Below, one piece after another: positions 44,394 to 53,111 of a stretch of DNA of 64,000 nt. Each line of letters starts with the position of its first letter. Positions within the stretch are counted from its first letter, which is position 1. The DNA comes from CAZNKU01 sp045541135 (GTDB lineage Bacteria; Bacillota; Clostridia; Monoglobales; Firm-18): positions 3,751 to 67,750 of the forward strand of contig JAZQIO010000089.1 in the NCBI GenBank assembly GCA_045541135.1, written 5' to 3'. The notes under the pieces were generated by a model, which saw only the letters and a program-made list of their open reading frames with translations, was not told the DNA's origin and made no database searches. Made by a program: the position numbers and the translations under genes.

Positions 44394-45479
44394 GTGGCAA
44401 ACAGATTATTTCAAACAGTTATTCATCAGATGAAATCTGCTATGCTGGGAAGAGAAGCGGGCGTCATTGACGAAAGTGCAACAGTTATTGCGTGCACGGA
44501 TGTTAATGAAATTGGTGCGGTACGTGAGCTTGCCGCTTCAAGAGCAAAGGAAATAGGAGATGCTATTGTAGTTGACGGTGTTACATACAGACGTATAGGT
44601 GTACGCAACCGTTCGGAATATGTTGTGTTCTGTGGTGGTAATGACGATTTTGCAAAGAGCATAACAGAAGTTCTTTCTGTGTCTTTTTCACAGATAAAAC
44701 AGTATCATGACGAAAAGTATGATAAAAACAGTCTTATTAAAAATATTCTTGAAGACAACATTATGCCGGGTGATATACATATAAAGTCAAAAACTATGCA
44801 CCTTAACGTGGATGCATACAGAATTGCTTTTTTAATACGTATAGAAAATGACGAGTTTTCAGCTCACGAAATTATACGCGGTCTTTTCCCGGATAAAAAC
44901 AAGGATTTTGTTATAGGTATGAACGAATCCGATGTGGTTCTTATAAAAAGTATTGAAGAGGATTCTACTCAGGAAGAATTTGAACAGATTGCCTCTACAA
45001 TTGTAGATACTTTAAGCTCTGAGCTTATGACAGGTGTAAGAGTAGGTATAGGCTCTGTTGTATCAAATATCGTTGAAATTAACCGTTCATATAAGGACGC
45101 AGTTGTTGCACTTGACGTAGGTAAGGTTTTTGATGGTGATATGCCTATTATAAGCTACAACAATCTTGGTATCGGACGTCTTATATACCAGCTTCCCACA
45201 AAGCTTTGCGAACTGTTTTTAAACGAAGTGTTCAAAAAAGGTTCTTTGGAAATGCTTGACGAGGAAACAATTATAACAATTCAGAAATTCTTTAAAAATA
45301 ATCTTAATGTCAGCGAAGCATCAAGAAAGCTGTTTGTTCATAGAAATACTCTTGTATACAGACTTGATAAAATATACAAACTTACCGGTCTTGACCTTAG
45401 AAAATTTGATGATGCAATTGTGTTTAAGGTAGCAATGATGGTAAACAGATATCTTAATTCCGATTCACTGAATCTGTAA
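44394..45479 (+). CDS. PucR/CdaR-type helix-turn-helix regulator
   Basis: The 361-residue protein has a poorly conserved N-terminal sensor region (about 1-100), a middle GGDEF-like PucR domain (about 120-265, with VGIGSVVSNIVEINRSYKDAVVAL) and a C-terminal PucR HTH (FFKNNLNVSEASRKLFVHRNTLVYRLDKIYKLTGLDLR). The N-terminus with VDGVTYRRIGV resembles the sugar-acid-sensing CdaR group. The GTG start lies behind AAGGAGAG. Directly upstream of ftsEX, it may regulate that operon, which is unusual for this family. Confidence 0.85.
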   Translation: MANRLFQTVIHQMKSAMLGREAGVIDESATVIACTDVNEIGAVRELAASRAKEIGDAIVVDGVTYRRIGVRNRSEYVVFCGGNDDFAKSITEVLSVSFSQIKQYHDEKYDKNSLIKNILEDNIMPGDIHIKSKTMHLNVDAYRIAFLIRIENDEFSAHEIIRGLFPDKNKDFVIGMNESDVVLIKSIEEDSTQEEFEQIASTIVDTLSSELMTGVRVGIGSVVSNIVEINRSYKDAVVALDVGKVFDGDMPIISYNNLGIGRLIYQLPTKLCELFLNEVFKKGSLEMLDEETIITIQKFFKNNLNVSEASRKLFVHRNTLVYRLDKIYKLTGLDLRKFDDAIVFKVAMMVNRYLNSDSLNL

Positions 45480-45494
45480 AGAGGTGAATGATTT

Positions 45495-46190
45495 ATGGTT
45501 TTTTTCAGAGATGTAAGTAAAAAATATGAAAAAACAAATACTCTCGCCTTAGACAGAGTAAGCTTTTATATAGAAAAAGGCGAATTTGTGTTTATTATAG
45601 GTTCGTCCGGTGCAGGTAAGTCTACTCTTACAAAGCTTATGCTTGCTGAAGAACAGCTTACCGACGGAAGCATTACAATAAACGGTGTGGAAGTAGGTAA
45701 TCTTAAACCTAAAAACATTCCTATGTACAGACGTTCAATTGGTATGGTTTTTCAGGATTTCAGACTTCTTAACAATAAAAGTGTTTATGATAACGTTGCG
45801 TTTGCTATGAAAATACGCAATGCTTCCAAAAAGGAAATACGACGTGCCGTACCTGCTATTTTAAGTATGGTTGGTATTTCGGACAAAGCCAAGGCTATGC
45901 CTTATCAGCTTTCCGGCGGTGAACAGCAAAGAGTTGCACTTGCACGTGCTATGGTTAATAATCCGGCTGTTTTAATTGCTGACGAGCCTACAGGCAACCT
46001 TGACCCTGCAACTGCAGATGAAATTATGGGGCTTTTTGAATCAATCAACAGACGTGGAACAACGGTTATTATTATAACTCACGCTAAGGATATTGTTGAT
46101 AAAATGCAAAAACGAGTAATTGAGCTTGAACACGGCTCAATGATCAGAGACGTACCAAAGGGAGGATACATAGATGAAGAAGAGCAGTAA
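45495..46190 (+). CDS. ftsE: Cell division ATP-binding protein FtsE
   Basis: FtsE is the ATPase of FtsEX, which activates cell-wall hydrolases across the membrane. The 231-residue protein has Walker A GSSGAGKST, signature LSGGEQQRVALARAM and Walker B VLIADEPTGNLDP. Its end overlaps the start of ftsX by 17 bases. Confidence 0.95.
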   Translation: MVFFRDVSKKYEKTNTLALDRVSFYIEKGEFVFIIGSSGAGKSTLTKLMLAEEQLTDGSITINGVEVGNLKPKNIPMYRRSIGMVFQDFRLLNNKSVYDNVAFAMKIRNASKKEIRRAVPAILSMVGISDKAKAMPYQLSGGEQQRVALARAMVNNPAVLIADEPTGNLDPATADEIMGLFESINRRGTTVIIITHAKDIVDKMQKRVIELEHGSMIRDVPKGGYIDEEEQ

Positions 46191-47076
46191 CTTCAAATAT
46201 TTTGTGTCCGAAGGGTGCAAAAGTTATGCTAAAAATACTTTGATGACATTGTCATCTACAATAATAGTTGTTGCATGTCTTATTGTTTTCGGTTTGTATC
46301 TTTTGTTTTCAATGAACATAAATTCCGTTGCGGAACAGCTAAAGTCAGAATGTGAAATAAGAGTGTACATTGAAGAAAGTATTGAACCCGGAACATTGGA
46401 AATGGATAAGCTTGAGGATGCTGTAAAATCCGTAAGTAACGTAAAGTCTGCGGAATTTTATTCCAACGAAGATGCTCTTGACGAATATAAAAAAGAGCTC
46501 GGGGACGAAGCTTATGTAATGGACGGCTTTGGTGATGACAATCCATTAAGAGACTCTTTTAAAATTAAGCTTGAGGATTTGTCAATTTCCGAAAGTACAG
46601 CTGAAAAGCTTAAGCATATTGACGGTATAGCAAAGGTAAATGATAACCAGTCAAGTGCAAACAAGCTTGTTAGTGTAACAAATGTTATTAAAAGCATAAG
46701 CTTCTGGTTTATGATTTTCCTTGGAGCTCTTGCAATATTTATTATCTCAAATACAATTAAAATTACCTTGTTTGCACGCAGAAGAGATATTAATATAATG
46801 AAATATCTTGGCGCAACAAACAGCTTTATAAGCTGGCCTTACATAATTGAAGGTGTAATTATAGGCTTTGTAGGTTCCCTGATAGCTATGACAATTATGC
46901 TTATTGCATACAATACATTCCTTTCGATGGATGTTATGCTGTTTGAAACCATGAATTTGAAATTCTGCGGAATTTCGGAAGTTGTTTTGCCTCTCGTATT
47001 GTGGTTTATAGGCATAGGTGTATTGCTTGGTGCGGTGGGCAGTGCGGTTTCTATCAGACGTCATCTTAAAGTGTGA
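46174..47076 (+). CDS. ftsX: Cell division protein FtsX
   Basis: The 300-residue permease-like partner of FtsE has a first helix (about 23-45), an extracytoplasmic domain (about 46-165) that contacts the hydrolase, and three C-terminal helices. DINIMKYLGATNSFISWPYIIEGVIIGFVGS is the FtsX coupling region. The M23 gene immediately downstream is the likely hydrolase or hydrolase activator. Confidence 0.95.
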   Translation: MKKSSNFKYFVSEGCKSYAKNTLMTLSSTIIVVACLIVFGLYLLFSMNINSVAEQLKSECEIRVYIEESIEPGTLEMDKLEDAVKSVSNVKSAEFYSNEDALDEYKKELGDEAYVMDGFGDDNPLRDSFKIKLEDLSISESTAEKLKHIDGIAKVNDNQSSANKLVSVTNVIKSISFWFMIFLGALAIFIISNTIKITLFARRRDINIMKYLGATNSFISWPYIIEGVIIGFVGSLIAMTIMLIAYNTFLSMDVMLFETMNLKFCGISEVVLPLVLWFIGIGVLLGAVGSAVSIRRHLKV

Positions 47077-47089
47077 TGGGAGGTATAAT

Positions 47090-48253
47090 ATGTTTAATTT
47101 CAGTGAAAAATTTAAAAGAATTGTTGCATTGACTGTTGTGGTTATGCTTTTTGTTCTTATGATTTCATCTGCAGTTGTATATTTTACCGGTAGTGCCGAC
47201 CAACAGTCTGACCTTAAAAACAAACAGCAGGAGCTTACCGAAGATAAAGAAGAGCTTCAGGACGAAATTGATGTTCTTGAAGGTGAAAAGCTTTCCGTAA
47301 TGGAAGAAAAAAAGCTGCTTGATGATGAAGTATCTGCACTTGAGGCAGATATTGCTGTTGTAAATACTCAGATTGAAGAGCTTGAAGTTAAAATAGAAGA
47401 AACAACCGTTGAGCTTGAAAATGCAACTGTTGCTATGGAAACTCAGTACGAATTGTACGGAGAAAGAGTAAGAGTAATGTATGAAAACAGCTCTACGGGA
47501 TATCTTGATATTTTACTTTCATCAAAAAGCATAGGAGATTTTTTTGAAAAGCTTGATATAGTTACTCAGATTGCAGAGTATGATAAAAACCTTACTGAAG
47601 AGCTAAAGGCAGAGCAGCAGAGAATAATGACAATGAAGGCAGACCTTGAAACGGATAAGCTTGCATTGGAAGATTCAAAGGCTGTGCTTATGGAAGCAAA
47701 GGCAGAGCTTGATGAAAAAATGGCAGTACGTGATGCTATGATTGCCCGCATTGAAAGCTCTCAGAGTGCTCTTGAAGAACAGCTTAAGGAAATTGAGGCT
47801 GAAGAAGCAGCAGTACGTGCACAAATTGCAAACCTTGCAAGTGGCGGTACGGTTTATTCAGGCGGTACAATGCTTTGGCCTACACCAAGCTGTAAAATTA
47901 TCACATCATATTACGGCTGGAGATTGCACCCCGTTCTTAAGTATGAAAAATTGCATACAGGCGTAGATATCGGTGCAGGCTACAATGCAAATATTATAGC
48001 AGCTGCATCAGGTACGGTTATTACGGCTACATATAATTCCGCGTACGGAAATTATGTGGTAATTGACCACGGCGGTGGTGTATGTACTCTTTATGCACAT
48101 CAAAGCAGTATGGCAGTTGGAGTAGGTCAGTATGTAAATGCCGGTCAGGTAATCGGCTATGTAGGAAGTACCGGATATTCCACAGGACCACACCTGCATT
48201 TTGAAGTTATAGTAAACGGTTCAACGGTTGACCCGTTGGGATATATCGGATAA
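47090..48253 (+). CDS. EnvC-like coiled-coil M23 peptidoglycan endopeptidase
   Basis: From the ATG at 47090 (after GGGAGG) the protein has 387 residues: a membrane anchor or signal (about 12-32), a long coiled coil (about 40-260), a short Gly/Ser hinge and a C-terminal M23/LytM domain with the zinc ligands in LHTGVDI and GPHLHFEV. Because HxxxD and HxH are intact it is likely an active endopeptidase, unlike E. coli EnvC. FtsX is expected to bind the coiled coil. Confidence 0.93.
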   Translation: MFNFSEKFKRIVALTVVVMLFVLMISSAVVYFTGSADQQSDLKNKQQELTEDKEELQDEIDVLEGEKLSVMEEKKLLDDEVSALEADIAVVNTQIEELEVKIEETTVELENATVAMETQYELYGERVRVMYENSSTGYLDILLSSKSIGDFFEKLDIVTQIAEYDKNLTEELKAEQQRIMTMKADLETDKLALEDSKAVLMEAKAELDEKMAVRDAMIARIESSQSALEEQLKEIEAEEAAVRAQIANLASGGTVYSGGTMLWPTPSCKIITSYYGWRLHPVLKYEKLHTGVDIGAGYNANIIAAASGTVITATYNSAYGNYVVIDHGGGVCTLYAHQSSMAVGVGQYVNAGQVIGYVGSTGYSTGPHLHFEVIVNGSTVDPLGYIG

Positions 48254-48259
48254 TCAAAT

Positions 48260-48289
48260 ACAGTGCAGAAGCATAAGTTTCTGCACTGT
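48260..48289 (+). terminator. Hairpin after the M23 gene
   Basis: ACAGTGCAGAA and TTCTGCACTGT form an 11-bp stem. No T-run follows (TATGTATAAATA), so it may be a weak terminator or processing site before ctpA. Confidence 0.45.
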
Positions 48290-48328
48290 TATGTATAAAT
48301 AGGTAGTGGAGGTGTAGTTTCAGCAATT

Positions 48329-49465
48329 ATGTTTAAAAAGTCATATCCTATTATTATTACGGCAGTTATTACGTGTATTGTTACTGCAATGCTTACTTTT
48401 GTTTTTACAACTGCATACAATGCCAGAGTATCCGATAATATGAAATTTCGCGTTATAGACGGCTATCTTGACAGTATATATTACGGCGATTTTAACAAAG
48501 ACCGTGCTATGGAATATGCCTACAAAGGCTATGTGTCATCGTTAGGAGACCCATATACGGAATATTTTACTGCTGAAGAGTATGAAAGTTTCAATACCTT
48601 TATGGACAATTCCTATTGCGGAATTGGTGTGGTGGTACGCAATGACACAGAAAAAAATATTATTATCGTAGACAGCGTTTTTGAAAATTCCCCGGCAATG
48701 GCAGCAGGCATTGAAGCGGGAGACTTTATAACCAAGGTTAACGGTTCTGCTTTTACAGGCGCTCAGCTTGACGATGCCGTAAATACTATAAAAGGGGAAG
48801 AGGGCACAGAGGTTACAGTGACCGTTGTAAAAGGCTCCACCGGTGAGGAAAAAAATCTTACCGTATTAAGAAAAAATGTTGTGATGAATACCGTAGAGGC
48901 TGAAGTACTTGACGGTAATATTGGCTATATTTATATTTTTCAGTTTGGAAATAATACGGCAGAAGAATTTGCGACACAGCTTGATAAGCTTAACAAATAT
49001 TTTATAAAAGGACTTATTGTGGATGTAAGAGATAACCCCGGAGGAACAACAGTTGCAGTAGAAGCTGTGGCAAGTTGTCTTCTTCCTATGGATACTGTTA
49101 TTTATTACACATCCGACAAGGCGGGAAACAAACAGTACATCAAATCCAAAATGGACGGTGTTGATATTCCCCTGGTTGTACTTGCAAACGAAAACAGCGC
49201 AAGTGCGGCGGAAATTCTTGTGGGTGCCGTTAAGGATAACGGAAGAGGTACTATAGTGGGAACAAAAACCTTTGGTAAGGGAGTTGTTCAGTCTCTTATA
49301 GATCTTGAAGACGGTACAGCTTTAAAGATTACTATTGAAAGATATTATACACCAAACGGACATTACATTCAGGACAAGGGAATAGAGCCTGATTACAATG
49401 TTCAGTTAGGCGAGGAAACAGATACACAGCTTGAAAAGGCAATTGAAATTTTAAACAACCGGTAA
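48329..49465 (+). CDS. ctpA: C-terminal processing protease CtpA (S41)
   Basis: The 378-residue secreted serine protease has an N-terminal signal or anchor (about 8-28), a PDZ domain (about 95-180) and an S41 domain with the Ser/Lys dyad S292 (in ENSASAAEI) and K317 (TFGKGVVQ). The order ftsE-ftsX-M23-ctpA is frequent in Firmicutes and ties the protease to turnover of the hydrolase. GGAGGTG lies 14 bases before the ATG at 48329, longer than usual, so the start may be at a nearby weaker codon. Confidence 0.93.
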   Translation: MFKKSYPIIITAVITCIVTAMLTFVFTTAYNARVSDNMKFRVIDGYLDSIYYGDFNKDRAMEYAYKGYVSSLGDPYTEYFTAEEYESFNTFMDNSYCGIGVVVRNDTEKNIIIVDSVFENSPAMAAGIEAGDFITKVNGSAFTGAQLDDAVNTIKGEEGTEVTVTVVKGSTGEEKNLTVLRKNVVMNTVEAEVLDGNIGYIYIFQFGNNTAEEFATQLDKLNKYFIKGLIVDVRDNPGGTTVAVEAVASCLLPMDTVIYYTSDKAGNKQYIKSKMDGVDIPLVVLANENSASAAEILVGAVKDNGRGTIVGTKTFGKGVVQSLIDLEDGTALKITIERYYTPNGHYIQDKGIEPDYNVQLGEETDTQLEKAIEILNNR

Positions 49466-49522
49466 TTATTAATGGCGTTTGTGCATATATTTGCATAAAT
49501 GCTTTTAATATGAGGTGGTTTA

Positions 49523-50218
49523 ATGAAAAAAATAGGTGTTGTATTTTCGGAAATTAATAACAAACAGGGTTTTTGGAAAAGACTTTTTTCAAAAAACAGG
49601 TTTCAGACTGTCACCGTAAAGGAATACGGATTGGAATTTTTGTGCGTTTACGATAACCAGAATTGTGCTAAAATTTTTAATAAAAATAGTGTGGAAAATA
49701 TTGTACTTATGACGGATAAGCCGGTTGAAAGATGCAATTTCCGTATTCTTGACGGCGAGCGTATGTACAGAAAAATGCTTCCGGACTTTGTTCGTAAAAC
49801 AGCAAAGAGCTTTGACGGTGATTGTACGGTTACGGTGGTGGATAAAAATCTTACAAAGTCCGGGATTCAGATTGTTGAAACCCTTTGCTCGGTGTTGGGA
49901 AATGTTACTGTGTGTACGGATAAAACCTACGATGCAGAAAGACTGTGTGATAGACTTTTTGATAAAATGGGCGTGGTATTAAATGTGGTAGACGGTAATG
50001 CTTGCATTACCAGCCATATTGTGGCGGTTTTGGAGGATTGCGGCAACAGCTACGGACCCGAAAGTATTGTAATTGACAAAAACTGTAAAAGAAGCTACGG
50101 CAGGGTTGTTAACGATTTTTACATACCCTTCAGTGTAAAACCCCTGTTTGGAATGTCGAACCTTGTTTTTGCCGAATGTATAGAATTAACAAACAAAAAA
50201 ATTGTTGACATTCAATAA
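49523..50218 (+). CDS. Uncharacterised 231-residue protein
   Basis: Not recognised. It has no signal peptide or membrane helix. The N-terminus (MKKIGVVFSEINNKQGFWKRLFSKNRF) and alternating short strands and helices suggest a small alpha/beta protein; there are several Cys but no metal motif. It follows ctpA by 57 bases on the same strand, with AGGTGG before the start. The greA promoter begins inside its end region. Confidence 0.7.
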   Translation: MKKIGVVFSEINNKQGFWKRLFSKNRFQTVTVKEYGLEFLCVYDNQNCAKIFNKNSVENIVLMTDKPVERCNFRILDGERMYRKMLPDFVRKTAKSFDGDCTVTVVDKNLTKSGIQIVETLCSVLGNVTVCTDKTYDAERLCDRLFDKMGVVLNVVDGNACITSHIVAVLEDCGNSYGPESIVIDKNCKRSYGRVVNDFYIPFSVKPLFGMSNLVFAECIELTNKKIVDIQ

Positions 50219-50233
50219 AAATTTGTATATAAT
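50205..50233 (+). promoter_or_regulatory. Promoter of greA-lysS
   Basis: TTGACA (50205-50210) and TATAAT (50228-50233), spacer 17. The -35 overlaps the end of the preceding gene. Confidence 0.8.
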
Positions 50234-50283
50234 ATTAATATTGTGAAAAAATATCGAGTACTAAAATTAAGGAGTTGAACGTT

Positions 50284-50763
50284 TTGGCAGCTGCTAAACA
50301 GGTTATTCTCACAAGCGAGGGCTTGGAAAAATTAGAAAAAGAACTTGAATATCTAAAAACGGTTAAACGTCAGGAGGTTGCGGCAGAGATTAAAGTTGCT
50401 CTTGGCTATGGTGACCTTTCGGAAAATTCAGAATATGATGAAGCAAAAAATAAACAGGCACAAATGGAAATCCGTATTGTAGAAATTGAAGCTATGCTTA
50501 AAAATGCAAAGGTTATTGATGAAGCTGAAATCTCTACAGATACAGTTTCTTTGGGTTGTACGGTAACAGTTTATGATGTTGAATTTGAAGAGGAAATTCA
50601 GTACAACATCGTAGGCTCTACGGAAGCAGACCCTTCAAACGGTAAAATTTCAGACGAATCTCCCGTTGGAACAGCTTTGCTTGGCAAAAAGGTTGGAGAT
50701 ATAGTAGAAGTTCCTGCTCCTGCAGGTTCTATCGAACTTAAGGTTATAGAAATCAACAAATAA
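50284..50763 (+). CDS. greA: Transcription elongation factor GreA
   Basis: GreA rescues backtracked RNA polymerase by promoting transcript cleavage. From the TTG at 50284, nine bases after AAGGAG, it has 159 residues. It has the N-terminal coiled coil (about 10-75, with LGYGDLSENSEYDEAKNKQ, the tip acidic residues present) and the C-terminal FKBP-like domain (SPVGTALLGKKVGDIVEVPAPAG). Confidence 0.95.
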   Translation: MAAAKQVILTSEGLEKLEKELEYLKTVKRQEVAAEIKVALGYGDLSENSEYDEAKNKQAQMEIRIVEIEAMLKNAKVIDEAEISTDTVSLGCTVTVYDVEFEEEIQYNIVGSTEADPSNGKISDESPVGTALLGKKVGDIVEVPAPAGSIELKVIEINK

Positions 50764-50788
50764 GATAAAACAGAAAGGCTTGAGTTTA

Positions 50789-52276
50789 ATGGCAGAAAAG
50801 AATAATAATTCTCAGCAGATAGGTGATGTAGTTAAGGTCAGACACGAAAAATTGGCAGAGCTTGTTGCAAATAATGCCGATCCGTTTGTTATTACAAAGT
50901 TTGACAGAACTCATTCCACTAAGGAAATCAGGGATAATTATGCAGATGTTGAAGGTAAAAATGTTGTCATCGCAGGCAGACTTATGGCTAAAAGAAGAAT
51001 GGGCAGTGTTTCCTTCGGCAATGTTGCAGACCTTGCAGGCAATATCCAGATTTTTATTAAAAAGGATATTGTTGGCGAAGATGAATATAACAAAATCAAA
51101 AAGTACGATATTGGTGATATCGTAGGTATTGAGGGTGTGGTTTTCACAACTGAAAAGGGTGAAATCTCTATCCGTGTTGAAAAGGTTACTTTGCTTTCAA
51201 AGTCACTTCAGCCACTACCGGAAAAATTCCACGGTCTTGTAGATACTGACACAAGATACCGTCAGCGTTATGTTGACCTTATTATGAATACAGAAGTTAA
51301 GGATACTTTCATTAAGCGTTCAAAGATTATTGCGTCAATCCGCAGATATCTTGACGGACAGGGCTTTTTGGAGGTTGAAACTCCTATGCTTGTTGCAAAT
51401 GCAGGTGGTGCTGCTGCGCGCCCATTTGAAACACATTTCAATGCATTGGACGAAGACTTCAAGCTTCGTATTTCTCTTGAACTTTACTTAAAGCGTCTTA
51501 TTGTAGGCGGTTTGGAAAAAGTTTATGAAATCGGACGAGTTTTCCGTAACGAAGGTTTAGACACACGTCATAACCCTGAATTTACTCTTATGGAGCTTTA
51601 TCAGGCTTATACAGACTATCACGGTATGATGGATCTTACAGAAAACCTTTACCGTCATGTTGCACAGGAAGTTTTGGGTACTACAACTATTGTTTACAAC
51701 GGTGTTGAAATGGATTTAAGCAAGCCGTTTGAACGTATTACAATGATTGATGCAGTTAAAAAATATGCGGGTGTAGATTTTGATGAAATACATACATTGG
51801 AAGAAGCACGTGCAGTTGCTGATAAGCACCATGTAGAATATGAAGACAGACATAAGAAGGGCGATATTCTTGCTTTGTTCTTCGAAGAATTTGCGGAAGA
51901 ACATTTGATTCAACCTACTTTTGTAATGGATCATCCTATCGAAATTTCTCCGCTTACTAAGAAAAAGCCTGAAAATCCTGATTATGTAGAACGTTTCGAA
52001 TTCTTTATGAACGGTTGGGAAATGGCTAATGCTTATTCCGAGCTTAACGACCCAATCGACCAGAGAGAACGTTTCAAGGCTCAGGAAGAGCTTCTTGCTC
52101 AGGGCGATGAAGAAGCCAACACAACAGACGAAGACTTTATGAATGCTCTTGAAATCGGTATGCCTCCGACGGGTGGTATCGGTTTCGGTATTGATAGAAT
52201 GTGTATGTTACTTACAGACTCTGCCGCTATCAGAGATGTACTGTTGTTCCCCACAATGAAGCCGTTGGATAAATAA
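50789..52276 (+). CDS. lysS: Lysyl-tRNA synthetase, class II
   Basis: From the ATG at 50789 it has 495 residues. An N-terminal OB-fold anticodon-binding domain (about 55-155, with VVIAGRLMAKRRMGSVSF) is followed by the class II core: motif 1 near RRYLDGQGFLEVETPML, motif 2 FRNEGLDTRHNPEFTLMELY and motif 3 GIGFGIDRMCMLL. It follows greA by 25 bases, the usual Firmicute pairing. Confidence 0.97.
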   Translation: MAEKNNNSQQIGDVVKVRHEKLAELVANNADPFVITKFDRTHSTKEIRDNYADVEGKNVVIAGRLMAKRRMGSVSFGNVADLAGNIQIFIKKDIVGEDEYNKIKKYDIGDIVGIEGVVFTTEKGEISIRVEKVTLLSKSLQPLPEKFHGLVDTDTRYRQRYVDLIMNTEVKDTFIKRSKIIASIRRYLDGQGFLEVETPMLVANAGGAAARPFETHFNALDEDFKLRISLELYLKRLIVGGLEKVYEIGRVFRNEGLDTRHNPEFTLMELYQAYTDYHGMMDLTENLYRHVAQEVLGTTTIVYNGVEMDLSKPFERITMIDAVKKYAGVDFDEIHTLEEARAVADKHHVEYEDRHKKGDILALFFEEFAEEHLIQPTFVMDHPIEISPLTKKKPENPDYVERFEFFMNGWEMANAYSELNDPIDQRERFKAQEELLAQGDEEANTTDEDFMNALEIGMPPTGGIGFGIDRMCMLLTDSAAIRDVLLFPTMKPLDK

Positions 52277-52373
52277 ACCCAGTGTTTATGCGAGTTTGAA
52301 GGCGTTGAGTGGTAAAATTTACGCCCAATTTACGCCAAACTTACGCCATAATATGCAAAAGGTTATGCACTAA
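52272..52373 (+). pseudogene. Probable C-terminal relic of a tyrosine recombinase
   Basis: A frame from 52272 to a TAA at 52371-52373 reads ...SLKALSGKIYAQFTPNLRHN then MQKVMH, which resembles the extreme C-terminus of integrases of integrative elements in gut Firmicutes (the FTPNLR-type end). It has no start, overlaps the last codon of lysS, and nothing of the catalytic domain remains. TTTACGCC-like direct repeats in it come from that reading. The call rests on recall of the family's end sequence and is tentative. Confidence 0.4.
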
Positions 52374-52376
52374 ATA
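52364..52376 (+). repeat. Left copy of 13-bp direct repeat (possible att site)
   Basis: TATGCACTAAATA; the second copy, TATACACTAAATA, is at 54264-54276, exactly 1900 bases away and differing at one base. Each copy contains the stop codon of a relic reading frame. Confidence 0.45.
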
Positions 52377-52391
52377 GGAACCTTAACTATT

Positions 52392-52428
52392 AAACTCCTT
52401 GCAAATGTATTGTTGCAAGGAGTTTTTA
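52392..52428 (+). terminator. Strong intrinsic terminator
   Basis: AAACTCCTTGCAA (52392-52404) pairs with TTGCAAGGAGTTT (52413-52425), running into a short T-run. It may serve lysS or the element from which the recombinase relic derives. Confidence 0.85.
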
Positions 52429-52470
52429 CATATAAAATTCACCAAAATATTTTAATATTTGACAATATGA

Positions 52471-52499
52471 TTGAAAATATTTCCTCTATATGATATAAT
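52471..52499 (+). promoter_or_regulatory. Promoter of the membrane protein-DGQHR operon
   Basis: TTGAAA (52471-52476) and TATAAT (52494-52499), spacer 17, about 50 bases before the first gene. Confidence 0.65.
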
Positions 52500-52550
52500 A
52501 TTAATCATAATTTGTTATTAAGTTCTAAAAAAATTATATAGAGGTGGAAG

Positions 52551-53111
52551 ATGAGAGATCTGTGGAAAAGATTATCGGCGCCATTCCTAATTGTAAAACG
52601 TGAAAAACTTTATATTGGATGGGTCGTATATTCTGTTATTTTTGGAATGATTAACTTCATTGCTGCATTCCTTATGGGAGATACTGAAAATCTTAAAAGT
52701 TATATTCAAACTGGGCAATTGTATACTTTCTCAATTGCACTATGTTCTCCGTTGATTATAGATACCTTATTAAGTATTAAGGTGGAAAGAAAACTAACTG
52801 GAGCGACTCATTTCTTGGGCTATAAAATCACAGGAATTGCAATAGTTTTTATATCTGTTATTGCTATGGTTTTTTTGTGGATAGGAGAAAATTGTGGAAA
52901 TCTTTTTACACAAGTAATATTTACATTGCTATCATTATTTATGGCTTATTATTTGTTTTTAGTCGGTCATATGAAAGAGCACGATTCAATTACTGGAGAA
53001 TATGACGACCAAGAATATTTGAAATCTGAAAATAATAGAATAGAAGAAACGCAGAACAAATTAGAAGATGCATCAGAATATGACACTAAGGGAGGGAAAA
53101 TTGCTATATGA
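52551..53111 (+). CDS. Four-helix membrane protein of the accessory island
   Basis: The 186-residue protein has four clear membrane helices (about 22-42, 57-76, 92-112, 118-139) and a charged, acidic cytoplasmic C-terminal tail of about 46 residues. No family is recognised. It starts after GAGGTGG and overlaps the DGQHR gene by four bases (ATGA), so the two are translationally coupled. The base composition is visibly more AT-rich than the flanking lysS and sugar genes, which suggests transfer. Small multi-helix proteins paired with DNA-linked sensors often act as membrane effectors in defence modules; that role is inference only. Confidence 0.8.
   Translation: MRDLWKRLSAPFLIVKREKLYIGWVVYSVIFGMINFIAAFLMGDTENLKSYIQTGQLYTFSIALCSPLIIDTLLSIKVERKLTGATHFLGYKITGIAIVFISVIAMVFLWIGENCGNLFTQVIFTLLSLFMAYYLFLVGHMKEHDSITGEYDDQEYLKSENNRIEETQNKLEDASEYDTKGGKIAI

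Noticed and set aside
47018..47089. Extended start of the M23 protein overlapping ftsX
   Set aside because: The ATG at 47090 has GGGAGG at ideal spacing and a normal membrane anchor.
52310..52348. TTTACGCC direct repeats as protein-binding iterons
   Set aside because: They are explained by the Lys-Ile-Tyr-Ala / Phe-Thr-Pro codons of the recombinase-like tail and are not evenly spaced.
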